Shown here: in pieces, positions 34,886-43,795 of the stretch
How the letters are laid out: every line of letters begins with the position of its first letter
How positions within the stretch are numbered: the stretch's first letter is position 1
From: Ruegeria sp. R14_0
GTDB lineage: Bacteria > Pseudomonadota > Alphaproteobacteria > Rhodobacterales > Rhodobacteraceae
Length of the DNA: 64,000 nucleotides
Direction: 5' to 3'
Assembly: GCF_017743975.1 (NCBI RefSeq)
Contig: NZ_JAGHRC010000002.1
Span: 620,001-684,000 of the forward strand
Made by a program: the position numbers and the translations under genes
The notes under the pieces: model-generated
Told to the model about the DNA's origin: nothing
The model's database searches: none
What the model saw: the letters and a program-made list of their open reading frames with translations, nothing else

Positions 34886-36442
34886 ATGACATTTCTTCGT
34901 GTGGCAGCGGCTACACTGATTTCGGCAATTCTGGCATCACAGGCCTTTGCGCAGGACATTACCCTGACCTCGCAGGACGGCAAGGTCGAGATCACCGGCA
35001 ACCTACTAAGCTTTGATGGCGAGTTTTACCGCGTAGAGACGCAATTCGGCGAACTGACCGTAGATGGATCGGGCGTCACCTGCGAGGGGCCCGCCTGCCC
35101 CAGCCTTACCGATTTTGTGGCAGAAGTTCGGTTTTCCGGCTCGTCGGTCATGGCAGAAAAGGTCCTGCCGGCGCTCATTGTCGGCTTTGCTCAGCAAGAG
35201 GGTCTGTCAGCGACACCACAGCCTTTGGGTGCCGGTGCTTTTGCCTATGACCTGCACAAGACAGGGCGCGACGCCCCATTAGGCCGGTTCTATTTTAGCC
35301 CGGGCAATACGGGCGGCGGTTTTACGGATCTGGTCGCTGATCGAGCGGATATCGTTATGGCGTTACGTGAAATCCGCCCTTCGGAACAAGAGGCTGCGCA
35401 AACGGCGGGGCTGGGCGATCTGGCAAAGGCGCGTCGATCACGGGTCATCGCTCTGGATGCGCTTGTCCCAATCGTGGCGCGCGACAACCCGGTCCGGCAG
35501 ATCTCACCAGCTGACCTTGTGCGCGTTCTTTCCGGGGAAATCGACAATTGGTTTGATCTGGGCGGGCCGGACGCGCCAGTATCGCTGCATTTGCCGGATG
35601 CCGGCTCGGGCCTGGCTCAAGGGGTCGAGGATCGACTGCTGGCACCCGCGCAGGCAACACTCGCCCAAGACGTTGTGCGCTATAGCCGCAGCAGTGATCT
35701 GGTACACGCCGTATCCGATGACCCCTTTGCCATCGGGATCGCCAGCCATGCCGAGGTCGGGGCCGCGCGCGCCTTGCCGCTGAGCGGCGGATGCGGTCAT
35801 GCCCTGGTTGCAACTCGGCAGTCCATCAAGACCGAGGACTATCCGCTGACCTCTCCTATGTTCCTGTATTTGCCAGAGATTCGCCTGCCGCGGATCGCGC
35901 GGCAGTTTCTGGCCTATACCCAAAGCGCTGAGGCCCAGATGGCGATCCGCAAAGCAGGGTTCGTGGATCAGGAACCCGAAACCATGCGCATTGGCCTGCA
36001 AGGCGATCGATTGGCAAACGCAGTGGTGTCCGGCGGACCCGAGGTTGGGCTGGAAGAGTTGCAACGCATGATCAATACGTTGCGCCCCAAATCCCGCTTG
36101 TCGTTGTCGTTCAGGTTCGAAGCTGGCTCATCACGCCCCGACGCGCAATCCCGATCGAACATCCGTCAACTGGCCCAGGCGCTGGAATCCGGGGCCATCG
36201 ATGCCCGCAAACTGACCTTTGTCGGCTTTAGCGATGGGGACGGCGCGGCGTCAGCGAATGCCCGGATTGCGATGCTGCGGGCCAGAACGGTGCGCAACGC
36301 AGTCATCGCTGCCGTGGAAACAGCCATTCCCGACAGTATCGAGATTGCGGTGGACGCTTTCGGAGAGGCAATGCCCATGGCATGCGATGACACCGAATGG
36401 GGCCGAAAGGTTAATCGCCGGGTCGAAGTCTGGGTGCAATAA
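34886..36442 (+). CDS. Phosphate-binding-protein-like / OmpA-domain fusion, periplasmic
   Basis: A 518-residue exported protein. The signal peptide ends near residue 22 (ISAILASQAFAQ). Residues about 80-370 resemble the PstS-like periplasmic binding fold (VRFSGSSVMAEKVLP, SPADLVRVLSGEIDNW). Residues about 400-518 are an OmpA-like peptidoglycan-binding domain (FRFEAGSSRPD, FVGFSDGDGAASANARIAML, WGRKVNRRVEVWV). It probably sits anchored to the cell wall with the binding domain in the periplasm. No pst transport genes are near. Ligand unknown. Confidence 0.82.
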   Translation: MTFLRVAAATLISAILASQAFAQDITLTSQDGKVEITGNLLSFDGEFYRVETQFGELTVDGSGVTCEGPACPSLTDFVAEVRFSGSSVMAEKVLPALIVGFAQQEGLSATPQPLGAGAFAYDLHKTGRDAPLGRFYFSPGNTGGGFTDLVADRADIVMALREIRPSEQEAAQTAGLGDLAKARRSRVIALDALVPIVARDNPVRQISPADLVRVLSGEIDNWFDLGGPDAPVSLHLPDAGSGLAQGVEDRLLAPAQATLAQDVVRYSRSSDLVHAVSDDPFAIGIASHAEVGAARALPLSGGCGHALVATRQSIKTEDYPLTSPMFLYLPEIRLPRIARQFLAYTQSAEAQMAIRKAGFVDQEPETMRIGLQGDRLANAVVSGGPEVGLEELQRMINTLRPKSRLSLSFRFEAGSSRPDAQSRSNIRQLAQALESGAIDARKLTFVGFSDGDGAASANARIAMLRARTVRNAVIAAVETAIPDSIEIAVDAFGEAMPMACDDTEWGRKVNRRVEVWVQ

Positions 36443-36445
36443 ACC

Positions 36446-37201
36446 CTATAGATACCCTTCGGACCGAAAGCTCAGCTCGTTCGATTTACCGATGATCAGG
36501 TGATCATGCAGCGTCAGGCCCAGCGCGACGCAAGCATCCTGAATTCGGTTCGTCATATCGATATCCGATTGCGAGGGCGTGGGATCACCCGAAGGGTGGT
36601 TGTGCACCAGGATCAGGGCCGAGGCGTTCAATTCCAACGCGCGTTTGGCAACCTCGCGCGGATAGACTGGTACGTGATCTACGGTGCCTTTGGCCTGTTC
36701 TTCGTCTGCGATCAGTACGTTTTTTCGGTCCAGGTAAAACACGCGGAACTGCTCGGTCTCGCGATGCGCCATGGTCGTGTGGCAGTAGTCCAGCAGCGCA
36801 TCCCAACCTGATATCACATGCCGCTGCATCACCCGTGCGCGGGCCATGCGATGGGCGCAAGCCTCAAGGATTTTCAGATCGGTGATGACGGTGTCCCCGA
36901 CCCCTTTGATCTGCCGCAACCGTTCCTCGGGCGCGGTGAGGACGCGATTGAAGTCGCCAAAGGTGTCCATCAATGCCCGCGCCAGCGGTTTCACATCCTG
37001 CCGCGGAATCGAACGGAACAGAACCAGTTCCAACAGCTCATAGTCCGGCATCGCCGCAGACCCGCCTGACATGAACCGTTCGCGCAGTCGTTTACGGTGG
37101 TCTTTGATGTAGGACGGCAAGCGACCCTTGGGCAGCGGCTGCACTGGGGCTTCGTCCGTTTCAAACAGCATCGGGGCTTCGGCAAAGGCGTCCTGTGTCA
37201 T
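36446..37201 (-). CDS. radC: RadC-family JAB-domain protein
   Basis: A 251-residue protein with an N-terminal helix-hairpin-helix (LRQIKGVGDTVITDLKILE) and a C-terminal JAMM-type metal motif HNHPSGDPTPSQSD. The radC phenotype in E. coli was later disputed; the family's biochemical role is unsettled. ATG 37201 is chosen because the upstream frame (to 37402) has no family similarity. It lies 35 nt past thiX on the same strand and could be read from the thiamine operon. Confidence 0.88.
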   Translation of the reverse strand: MTQDAFAEAPMLFETDEAPVQPLPKGRLPSYIKDHRKRLRERFMSGGSAAMPDYELLELVLFRSIPRQDVKPLARALMDTFGDFNRVLTAPEERLRQIKGVGDTVITDLKILEACAHRMARARVMQRHVISGWDALLDYCHTTMAHRETEQFRVFYLDRKNVLIADEEQAKGTVDHVPVYPREVAKRALELNASALILVHNHPSGDPTPSQSDIDMTNRIQDACVALGLTLHDHLIIGKSNELSFRSEGYL

Positions 37202-37236
37202 GAGGCCACCCTGCCGCAGAATCGGTTTCTGAATGG

Positions 37237-37971
37237 TTAACGCGCCTCGCCCGCCATGCGGGTCGTGGCACGCCGAACAATCAGGTGCAGCAGGATCGAG
37301 AACACCCCCAGCGTAAGCATCGCTGCAAACATCAGATCCGTCTTTGCCCGCCCATTGGCCAGCAACATCAGATATCCCAGCCCTTGCGAGGACCCCACCC
37401 ACTCACCAATCACCGCCCCGATCGGCGCATAGACGGCGGCCAAACGCAGGCCCGACGCCAATGATGGCAAGGCGGCGGGAATACGAATGTGCCACAACAC
37501 CGCGCGCGGGCTGGCCTGCATGGTGCGCGCAAGGTCCAGATACCCGGGCGGCGTCCGCATCAGACCGTCGAAAAAGGATGATGTAATCGGGAAATAGATG
37601 ATCAGCACCGCCATCGCGACCTTGGACCACAGGCCGTACCCCAGCCACAGGGTCAGCAAAGGGGCCAGCGCAAAAACCGGCAGGGCCTGAGTGAAAACGA
37701 GCGTCGGCTGAACCAACACCCGTGCAGCGCGAGAGTTGGCCAGTTGCAATGCCGTGACCACCCCCAATGCCGTGCCGCAGGCAAGACCAATAATGACCTC
37801 GACTGCCGTGACCCATGTGTGTTCTGCGATCAGCCAGCGGTTCTGCCACCATGTCTCAGCCACCAGCGCCGGTCCCGGCAGGATGAATTTCGGCAGACCG
37901 GTGAGGGACACAATCCCCTGCCAGATCGCCAGCGCAAACAGTGTGGCAGCAAGCGCAGAGAGCAACTTCAT
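37237..37971 (-). CDS. thiX: ABC transporter permease, thiamine-precursor type (ThiX)
   Basis: A 244-residue permease with about 6 membrane segments and the permease loop ARTMQASPRAVLWHIRIPAA. The TauC/SsuC-like type goes with ThiY-type binding proteins. ATG overlaps the thiZ stop (ATGA). With ThiY and ThiZ it should import a pyrimidine precursor such as N-formyl-4-amino-5-aminomethyl-2-methylpyrimidine. Last thi gene of the operon. Confidence 0.87.
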   Translation of the reverse strand: MKLLSALAATLFALAIWQGIVSLTGLPKFILPGPALVAETWWQNRWLIAEHTWVTAVEVIIGLACGTALGVVTALQLANSRAARVLVQPTLVFTQALPVFALAPLLTLWLGYGLWSKVAMAVLIIYFPITSSFFDGLMRTPPGYLDLARTMQASPRAVLWHIRIPAALPSLASGLRLAAVYAPIGAVIGEWVGSSQGLGYLMLLANGRAKTDLMFAAMLTLGVFSILLHLIVRRATTRMAGEAR

Positions 37972-38696
37972 GCTGCTTCCGCACGCAACAGGCGCAGCAG
38001 CGCGCCCTGCGTTTCCAACGTTTCAAGGTCATCAACCTTGCGCGGGGCTGGTGCGCGCGGCGGCTGGCAGGGCGTCACGCCCATCTGCGTCATGACCACG
38101 ATGGATTGGCCCAGCCGAGCAGCCTCGGCCGGGTCATGGGTTACCAGCAGAACCGTGCGGTCGTGCAACGCCTCGGCCGCAAGGTCCTGCATATCCGCGC
38201 GCGTGCGGGCATCCAGTGCCGAAAAGGGTTCGTCCAGCAACACGATGGGACGGTCCTCCATCAATGTCCGGGCCAGCGCAACACGTTGGCGCTGCCCGCC
38301 GGAAAGCTCGGCTGGTTTCTTGCCCATATGGTCTTCCAAGCGCATCCGTTTGATCAGCCGATCCCTGCGGGCAAGATCGGGCTTTTGCCCGCGCAGCCGT
38401 GCACCCAGGCAGACATTTTGCGCGACTGTGGCCCACGGTAAAAGCAGATCGTCCTGCGCCATATACGCAACCCGACCCTGCACCGAGTCCCCGTCACTGG
38501 CGGTGATTTTTCCGTCAAACACTGCACCGGTTTCCAGACCGGCAATCAGGCGCAGAATGGTGGTTTTGCCAACACCCGATCCGCCCAACAGGCAGGTCCA
38601 CTCCCCTGTCGCAAGGGTCAGGGTCAGCGGCGCGAACAATGGCGCGCCGTTGATGGTGGCGGACCCGTTGATGGTCAGGTCGGGCGTAGGGGTCAC
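37968..38696 (-). CDS. thiZ: ABC transporter ATP-binding protein (ThiZ)
   Basis: A 242-residue ATPase: Walker A LLGGSGVGKTT, Q-loop YMAQDDLLLPW, signature LSGGQRQRVALARTL, Walker B IVLLDEPFSALDA and a following H-loop (VTHDPAEAARLG). GTG 38696 is chosen because it overlaps the tenA stop as GTGA, matching every other junction in this operon; an upstream frame to 38759 lies inside tenA. Confidence 0.88.
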   Translation of the reverse strand: MTPTPDLTINGSATINGAPLFAPLTLTLATGEWTCLLGGSGVGKTTILRLIAGLETGAVFDGKITASDGDSVQGRVAYMAQDDLLLPWATVAQNVCLGARLRGQKPDLARRDRLIKRMRLEDHMGKKPAELSGGQRQRVALARTLMEDRPIVLLDEPFSALDARTRADMQDLAAEALHDRTVLLVTHDPAEAARLGQSIVVMTQMGVTPCQPPRAPAPRKVDDLETLETQGALLRLLRAEAA

Positions 38697-39367
38697 GGGG
38701 TCAGGCCCATTTGCCAGAAATTGACCTCTAGCTCGGTTGCTGTTCGGAAGGTCTGGCACAAACGTTGCCAGCGCGGAGAAGTCTCATAATTTGGACCAAT
38801 ACGCCTTGTTAGAGCCTGATTCAGCAGTTCGCCAACCGCGTTGCAGGCCTCTTGGTAGTCCAGACCCGCATAGGTGTTGATCCAATCACGGTAAGTGTCC
38901 GAGGTCGCCTCGGTGGCCAGCCGCGCGCCGATCTCTCCATAGCCCATCACGCAGGGCGCAAGAGCGGCCAAAAGGTCCAGCAAATCGCCGCTATACCCGG
39001 CCTCAAGCACAAAGCGGGTATAGGCCAGGTTTTCCGCGCGTTCCGGTGTGTCGAACAGCTCTTGGCTGGAAATCCCTTCGGCTTCGCAGATCCCGATATG
39101 CAGCTGCATTTCCTCAGCCACCAGCGCGTTCACGGTCGCAACTGCGGTCAGCATCTCGGCATGTGTTTCCGATTTCACAACCGCCAGCGCCCAGGCGCGG
39201 GAAAAGTGGATCAGGAACACGTAATCCTGCCGCAAATAGTGCAAAAACGCCTCTCGCGGCAGGGTGCCGTCTTTCATCCCTTCGACAAAGGCGTGGCGGG
39301 TATAGTCCCGCCACGGCCCCTGCGCGGCATCACGCATCAGCGCGAAGGCTTTGCCATAGTCGCTCAT
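38693..39367 (-). CDS. tenA: TenA-family aminopyrimidine aminohydrolase
   Basis: A 224-residue protein of the TenA family, which salvages thiamine pyrimidine by hydrolysing aminopyrimidine or thiamine. The catalytic Cys is in LAALAPCVMGYGEIG and the paired Glu in ATELEVNFWQMG. ATG 39367 overlaps the thiY stop (ATGA). Being between thiY and thiZ fits the pathway of importing formylaminopyrimidine and converting it to hydroxymethylpyrimidine; the deformylase (YlmB-type) is not seen here. Confidence 0.92.
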   Translation of the reverse strand: MSDYGKAFALMRDAAQGPWRDYTRHAFVEGMKDGTLPREAFLHYLRQDYVFLIHFSRAWALAVVKSETHAEMLTAVATVNALVAEEMQLHIGICEAEGISSQELFDTPERAENLAYTRFVLEAGYSGDLLDLLAALAPCVMGYGEIGARLATEATSDTYRDWINTYAGLDYQEACNAVGELLNQALTRRIGPNYETSPRWQRLCQTFRTATELEVNFWQMGLTP

Positions 39368-40299
39368 GGCGCAGTCACATCGACCGAGATGGCACTGACC
39401 GGGTTGATGCTGTCGATCATACCGCTGTCTTTCAGGAAGGCTTCGAACCGGGCATAACGGCCCGCGTCGAAACCTGCCGGGCGCAACGCAAAGCGGGGCA
39501 GCGTGTCGACCCATGCGCGCGCGTTCAGCTCATCCTGCAGCTCGGGCGAGGTCGCAGCGAAGATTTCCCAGCTTTCTTCGGGGTTGTTGACGATGAACTG
39601 TGTCGCCTTCTCGGTCGCGGCCAGAAAACGGGCAACCTTGTCGGCGTCCATCGTATCGGGGTTGGCGACATAAATCAGCTCATCATATGGCGGCACGCCT
39701 TCTTCCTCGATGTAAAAGCAACGGCCCGCAACGCCTTCGATATCCATTTGGTTCAGCTCAAAGTTACGGAACGCGCCGATCACGGCATCCACCTGACCGG
39801 TCATCAGCGACGGCGACAGCGAGAAGTTGACGTTGATCATCTCGATATCGTCCAGCGCGACGCCATGGGCGTTCAGCATGGCGCTCAGCACGGCCTCTTC
39901 TACACCGGCGACAGAGAAACCGACCTTCTTGCCCTTCAGATCACCCAGCGTTTTGATCGGACCATCCTTGAGGACCAGCAGACAGTTCAACGGTGTGGCG
40001 ACAAGAGTGCCGACGCGTTTTAGCGGCAAACCCTCGTGGATCTGCAGGTGCAATTGCGGCTGGTAGGACACCGCCAGATCGGCTTGGCCGGCGGCAACCA
40101 GACGTGGCGGGGCCGATGGATCGGCCGGGGGCACGATTTCAATCTCAAGCCCTTCATCGGCAAAATAGCCCTTTTCTTGCGCCACGATGATGGGGCCGTG
40201 GTCGGGATTGACGAACCAGTCCAACAGGACGGTCATCTTGTCCTCGGCCCAGGCTGGCGCGGCGGCCAGAAGTGCAATCGCTGTGATCAGCTTTTTCAT
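39364..40299 (-). CDS. thiY: ThiY-like pyrimidine-precursor-binding protein
   Basis: A 311-residue periplasmic binding protein of the NMT1/THI5-like family. The signal peptide is short (MKKLITAIALLAAAPAWAE). Then come VLLDWFVNPDHGPIIVAQEK and GYFADEGLEIEIVPPADPSA, and PVEEAVLS-like family text in VAGVEEAVLSAMLNAHG. ThiY binds N-formylaminopyrimidine. It lies 20 nt after thiF and overlaps tenA by 4 nt. Confidence 0.9.
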   Translation of the reverse strand: MKKLITAIALLAAAPAWAEDKMTVLLDWFVNPDHGPIIVAQEKGYFADEGLEIEIVPPADPSAPPRLVAAGQADLAVSYQPQLHLQIHEGLPLKRVGTLVATPLNCLLVLKDGPIKTLGDLKGKKVGFSVAGVEEAVLSAMLNAHGVALDDIEMINVNFSLSPSLMTGQVDAVIGAFRNFELNQMDIEGVAGRCFYIEEEGVPPYDELIYVANPDTMDADKVARFLAATEKATQFIVNNPEESWEIFAATSPELQDELNARAWVDTLPRFALRPAGFDAGRYARFEAFLKDSGMIDSINPVSAISVDVTAP

Positions 40300-40319
40300 G
40301 TCTCGCGTTTCCTTTTCAT

Positions 40320-41282
40320 TCACGAGGTTGAGGCCGCGACGAGGACGATCTCGCCCGGCCAATCCGGTTTTAGTTTTTCCGCAGCACGCCAGGCTCGCAG
40401 ACCTGTGGCACAGCAAAGGGCCAGTCTTTGACTTTTATTAGGCTCTATATCGATGGTATCCGGCGCCTGGCGATGGGCTTTTGGATGAATGGGCTGGGGG
40501 GCTTCATCCGGGTCGCGCAGTTCTATGATCAGATCATCCGCAGTCAGTTGGCTCGCTGAGATGAATGAGAAATGATCAACAGGCTCTGGCGCGTCGTCGA
40601 ACCGAAACGTGCTGCTGCGCAGGGTGCGGGCATCTAATTGTGCCAATTGCCCCAAAGGCGACGGCTCAAGCCCCAGGATCACCCCTACCGCCATCTGCGC
40701 CTGCATCGCGCCGATCATTGCGACCACCGGACCCAGCACTCCGGCACTGGCACAACTGGCCCCGCTGTCCGGCGCATCCGGAAACACGGCCCGCAAAGAC
40801 GGCGCACCACCGCAGAAGCCACCAACATAGCCCGACAACCCCAGAACCGAGGCACTGATCAGCGGTTTGCCCAGGACATGGCATGTATCGGACAGAGTGT
40901 AGCTTGCCGCATAACTGTCTGCGCAATCGAGGATGATGTCGGCCTGCCCGACAAACTCGGCAGAATTTTCGCTTGTTAGAGCCTGTTTCGCGGCGATTAT
41001 TGAGATTTCGCCGTTCAAAGCAATGCATCGTTCGGCGGCGACCGCGGCCTTGGGGCGACCGCAGTCCTCTTCGGTGAACAACGTCTGTCTATGTAGGTTC
41101 GACAGCGCAACCTCATCGCGGTCCATGATGGTGAGCTGGCCAATCCCTGCGCCAGCCAGCAGCGGCAGGACAGGGGCGGCCAGCCCTCCGGCTCCGACCA
41201 CCAGAACCCGCGCTGCAGACAGACGAGCCTGACCGCCTTCACCAACCTCAGGCAGGATGATTTGACGAGCATAACGGCTCAT
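40320..41282 (-). CDS. thiF: ThiF/MoeB adenylyltransferase fused to a rhodanese-like domain
   Basis: A 320-residue E1-like enzyme that adenylates the C-terminal glycine of ThiS. Nucleotide loop VVGAGGLAAPVLPLL (29-43), metal/ATP residues in DRDEVALSNLHRQTLF, and the catalytic-type Cys177 in GASCASAGVLGPVVAM. The two CxxC zinc pairs typical of MoeB/ThiF are not seen. Residues 241-320 look like a rhodanese domain: ISASQLTADDLIIELRDPDE and a CxxGxR loop with Cys291 (CATGLR). That fusion would bring the sulfur carrier and the activating enzyme into one chain, as in MoeZ/MOCS3. ATG 41282 overlaps the thiE stop. Confidence 0.87.
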   Translation of the reverse strand: MSRYARQIILPEVGEGGQARLSAARVLVVGAGGLAAPVLPLLAGAGIGQLTIMDRDEVALSNLHRQTLFTEEDCGRPKAAVAAERCIALNGEISIIAAKQALTSENSAEFVGQADIILDCADSYAASYTLSDTCHVLGKPLISASVLGLSGYVGGFCGGAPSLRAVFPDAPDSGASCASAGVLGPVVAMIGAMQAQMAVGVILGLEPSPLGQLAQLDARTLRSSTFRFDDAPEPVDHFSFISASQLTADDLIIELRDPDEAPQPIHPKAHRQAPDTIDIEPNKSQRLALCCATGLRAWRAAEKLKPDWPGEIVLVAASTS

Positions 41283-41875
41283 CTGGTGGCCTCGATCCAC
41301 GCGCGCACCCGCGCCTCGGGATCTGCGTTCAGCGTGATATCGGTCACGACGGAGACTATGTCTGCACCGGCCTGCAACACACCCGGCGCACGCTCGACAC
41401 TCATCCCGCCGATACCGACCAGCGGAATCTCCCCCACGCGCGCTTTCCATTCGGTCACGCGGGGCAGGCCTTGCTGTTCCCATTTCATCTTCTTCAGGAT
41501 CGTCGGGTAAACCGGTCCCAAAGCGACGTAGTCGGGGTCCATGGCCAGCACGCGCTCAAGCTCATCATCGTCGTGGGTCGAGACACCCAGTTTCAGGCCC
41601 GCGTGGCGGATCGCTGCCAGATCGGCGTCGTCCAGATCTTCCTGCCCCAGATGAATCCAGTCGCACCCTGCGTCGATGGCTGCCTGCCAATAGTCGTTCA
41701 CCACCAGAACGGCCCCATGTTCGCGGCACAGGTCACGAGATACCTCAATCTGCTCGCGCACCACCGCACCGGGCTGGTCCTTGATCCGAAGCTGCACCAG
41801 CTTCACACCCAAAGGCAGCATCCGGCGCAGCCAGTCAGAGTGGTCGAAGATCGGATAAAACCGGTCGAGCCTCAT
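41279..41875 (-). CDS. thiE: Thiamine-phosphate synthase
   Basis: A 198-residue TIM-barrel enzyme that joins the thiazole phosphate and HMP pyrophosphate. Motifs: [39 protein letters not shown] and LVGIGGMS. Slightly short for the family, as in other roseobacters. ATGA overlaps at both ends with thiG and thiF. Confidence 0.93.
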   Translation of the reverse strand: MRLDRFYPIFDHSDWLRRMLPLGVKLVQLRIKDQPGAVVREQIEVSRDLCREHGAVLVVNDYWQAAIDAGCDWIHLGQEDLDDADLAAIRHAGLKLGVSTHDDDELERVLAMDPDYVALGPVYPTILKKMKWEQQGLPRVTEWKARVGEIPLVGIGGMSVERAPGVLQAGADIVSVVTDITLNADPEARVRAWIEATR

Positions 41876-42636
41876 GACAGAAACGCCTTTCCAATCACAG
41901 GAGTCGAGGGTTCGGCCATATCGCGCGCCTCGATCGGGTCGGCTTGATGGGCCAGTTGCCCGGCCTCAATCGCCAGCTTCATCGCTTTGGCCATCATCGC
42001 CGGATCTCCGGCGCGGGCCACGGCGGTGTTCAGCAGCACTGCATCAAAGCCAAGTTCCATCGCGCGGGCCGCATGGCTGGGCAGACCAATTCCTGCGTCA
42101 ATCACCAGCGGGACGTCCGGGAATTCCGCGCGCATCGCACGGAGGGCGTATTCGTTGTTCAGCCCCCGACCTGACCCGATGGGCGCGCCCCAGGGCATAA
42201 GAACCTCACACCCTGCCGCCAGCAGACGTTCCCCCACGATCAGATCGTCGGTGGTGTAAGGAAAGACCTGAAACCCGTCATCGGTCAGGATGCGCGCGGC
42301 CTCGACCAGTTGGAACACGTCGGGCTGCAGGCTGTCCGTGTGGCCGATCAGCTCCAGTTTGATCCACTTGGTGTCAAACACCTCACGCGCCATATGGGCG
42401 GTGGTCACGGCCTCTTTCACGGTGTGGCAGCCCGCCGTGTTGGGCAGGACCAGAACCCCCAGATCACGGATCATCTGCCAGAATGTCTGACCCGCGCCGG
42501 ATTCGCGTCGCAGTGAAACTGTCGCCACACCAGCACTGCTATCGCGAAAGGCCTGCTCCAAGATCGCCGGGCTGGGATATTGCGCCGTTCCCAACATCAA
42601 AGGGTTCGGCAACTGCATGCCATAGAACTGTTTCAT
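41872..42636 (-). CDS. thiG: Thiazole synthase
   Basis: A 254-residue enzyme that builds the thiazole phosphate from deoxyxylulose phosphate, dehydroglycine and ThiS-thiocarboxylate. The Schiff-base lysine is K93 in KWIKLELIG, and the phosphate-binding loop is [17 protein letters not shown]. Starts 3 nt after thiS; stop overlaps thiE. Confidence 0.95.
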   Translation of the reverse strand: MKQFYGMQLPNPLMLGTAQYPSPAILEQAFRDSSAGVATVSLRRESGAGQTFWQMIRDLGVLVLPNTAGCHTVKEAVTTAHMAREVFDTKWIKLELIGHTDSLQPDVFQLVEAARILTDDGFQVFPYTTDDLIVGERLLAAGCEVLMPWGAPIGSGRGLNNEYALRAMRAEFPDVPLVIDAGIGLPSHAARAMELGFDAVLLNTAVARAGDPAMMAKAMKLAIEAGQLAHQADPIEARDMAEPSTPVIGKAFLS

Positions 42637-42639
42637 CGC

Positions 42640-42834
42640 TCAGCCCCCTTGCATCGGGGCGACAACTTCGACCCGATCACCATCTTTGATCTTGTGGGAC
42701 ATGCGCAGGCTAGAGGGGACAAAATCCTCGTTCACTGCCGTGGCGACGCGGCCCGAGAACCCGACCTCTTGCAATAGGTCCGAAAGGGTTTCGGCACGCA
42801 CCTCGCGCGATTCACCGTTAAGCACAATCTTCAT
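42640..42834 (-). CDS. thiS: Sulfur carrier protein ThiS
   Basis: A 64-residue ubiquitin-like protein beginning MKIVLNGESREV and ending in the required Gly-Gly (APMQGG). ThiF adenylates that glycine, and sulfur is then added for ThiG. The gene overlaps the end of thiO by 17 nt and precedes thiG by 3 nt. Confidence 0.93.
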   Translation of the reverse strand: MKIVLNGESREVRAETLSDLLQEVGFSGRVATAVNEDFVPSSLRMSHKIKDGDRVEVVAPMQGG

Positions 42835-43795
42835 CGACCAACTCCGAGTGTATGTTGTGCAACGCCAAGTCGGCCACGCCCTGCGCCAGCGCAGGCGCCA
42901 GAAGGTAGCCGTGGCGATAAAGGCCATTGGCGAAGATCGTTCGCCCCAGCCGCCGAATACGCGGCAGGTTGTCGGGAAAGGCAGGGCGCAGATCGACACC
43001 GATCTCCAGCACTTCGGCCTCGCCAAACGCCGGGTTCAGCGCATAAGCCGCGCTGAGGAGTTCCAGTAGCGAACGCGCCGTGATCCGGCTGCTATCCTCG
43101 GATTCGATCATCGTCGCGCCCAGCATGTAGACGCCATCGCCGCGCGGCACGATATAAAGCGGCACCCGTGGATGAAGCAGGCGCACAGGCCGGGTCAAGG
43201 TCACATCCGGGCAGCGGATCACCAACATTTCGCCCTTCACGCCGCGCAGGTCATGCAGGTATTCGCGCGCCTGCAAACCACGGCAATCAATCGCATTCTC
43301 CAACTGCGTTGGCGCCACGCATTGGTGAAACATGACCCCGTCATCCTGAAGCTGTTGGACCATATCCTGCAGCGCCTTGCGGGGGTCCAAATGAGCCTCG
43401 GCACCAAAGTAGAGACCATGGGTGCATGAGCACAAATCAGGCTCTAATTCGCATATTTCATCACGATTTGCCTCCGAATACCCCTCCGTTCGGCGCGCAA
43501 ATCGGCGTAGGTCTGGCAGGTCCCGCGGACTTGCAACCACCAGCGTTCCGCACCTGTGAACCTGAGTGCGCGAGGACCACCAGTCGATGGCTCTTTGCCC
43601 AAGGCGCAACACGGGTTCCTCGGCGTTTTCAAACTCGCACCAGGGGGCCAGCATGCCGCCAGCCCACCATGAACAACCATGCGGGCCCGGCGAGCCGGCT
43701 GGATCGAACACTTGCACCTTGGCTCCGCGCGCGACCAGTTCGGATGCGACGGCCAGACCAGCCACACCTGCCCCTATGATCGACCAGACTGTCAT
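42818..43795 (-). CDS. thiO: Glycine oxidase ThiO
   Basis: A 325-residue FAD-dependent amino acid oxidase that makes dehydroglycine from glycine for ThiG. FAD loop IIGAGVAGLAVASEL is at the N-terminus; GGMLAPWCEFENAEE and the C-terminal RPAFPDNLPRI and NGLYRHGYLLAPALA match the family. ATG 43795 overlaps the thiD stop (ATGA), preferred over TTG 43804. ThiO instead of ThiH marks an aerobic thiazole route. Confidence 0.93.
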   Translation of the reverse strand: MTVWSIIGAGVAGLAVASELVARGAKVQVFDPAGSPGPHGCSWWAGGMLAPWCEFENAEEPVLRLGQRAIDWWSSRTQVHRCGTLVVASPRDLPDLRRFARRTEGYSEANRDEICELEPDLCSCTHGLYFGAEAHLDPRKALQDMVQQLQDDGVMFHQCVAPTQLENAIDCRGLQAREYLHDLRGVKGEMLVIRCPDVTLTRPVRLLHPRVPLYIVPRGDGVYMLGATMIESEDSSRITARSLLELLSAAYALNPAFGEAEVLEIGVDLRPAFPDNLPRIRRLGRTIFANGLYRHGYLLAPALAQGVADLALHNIHSELVDEDCA

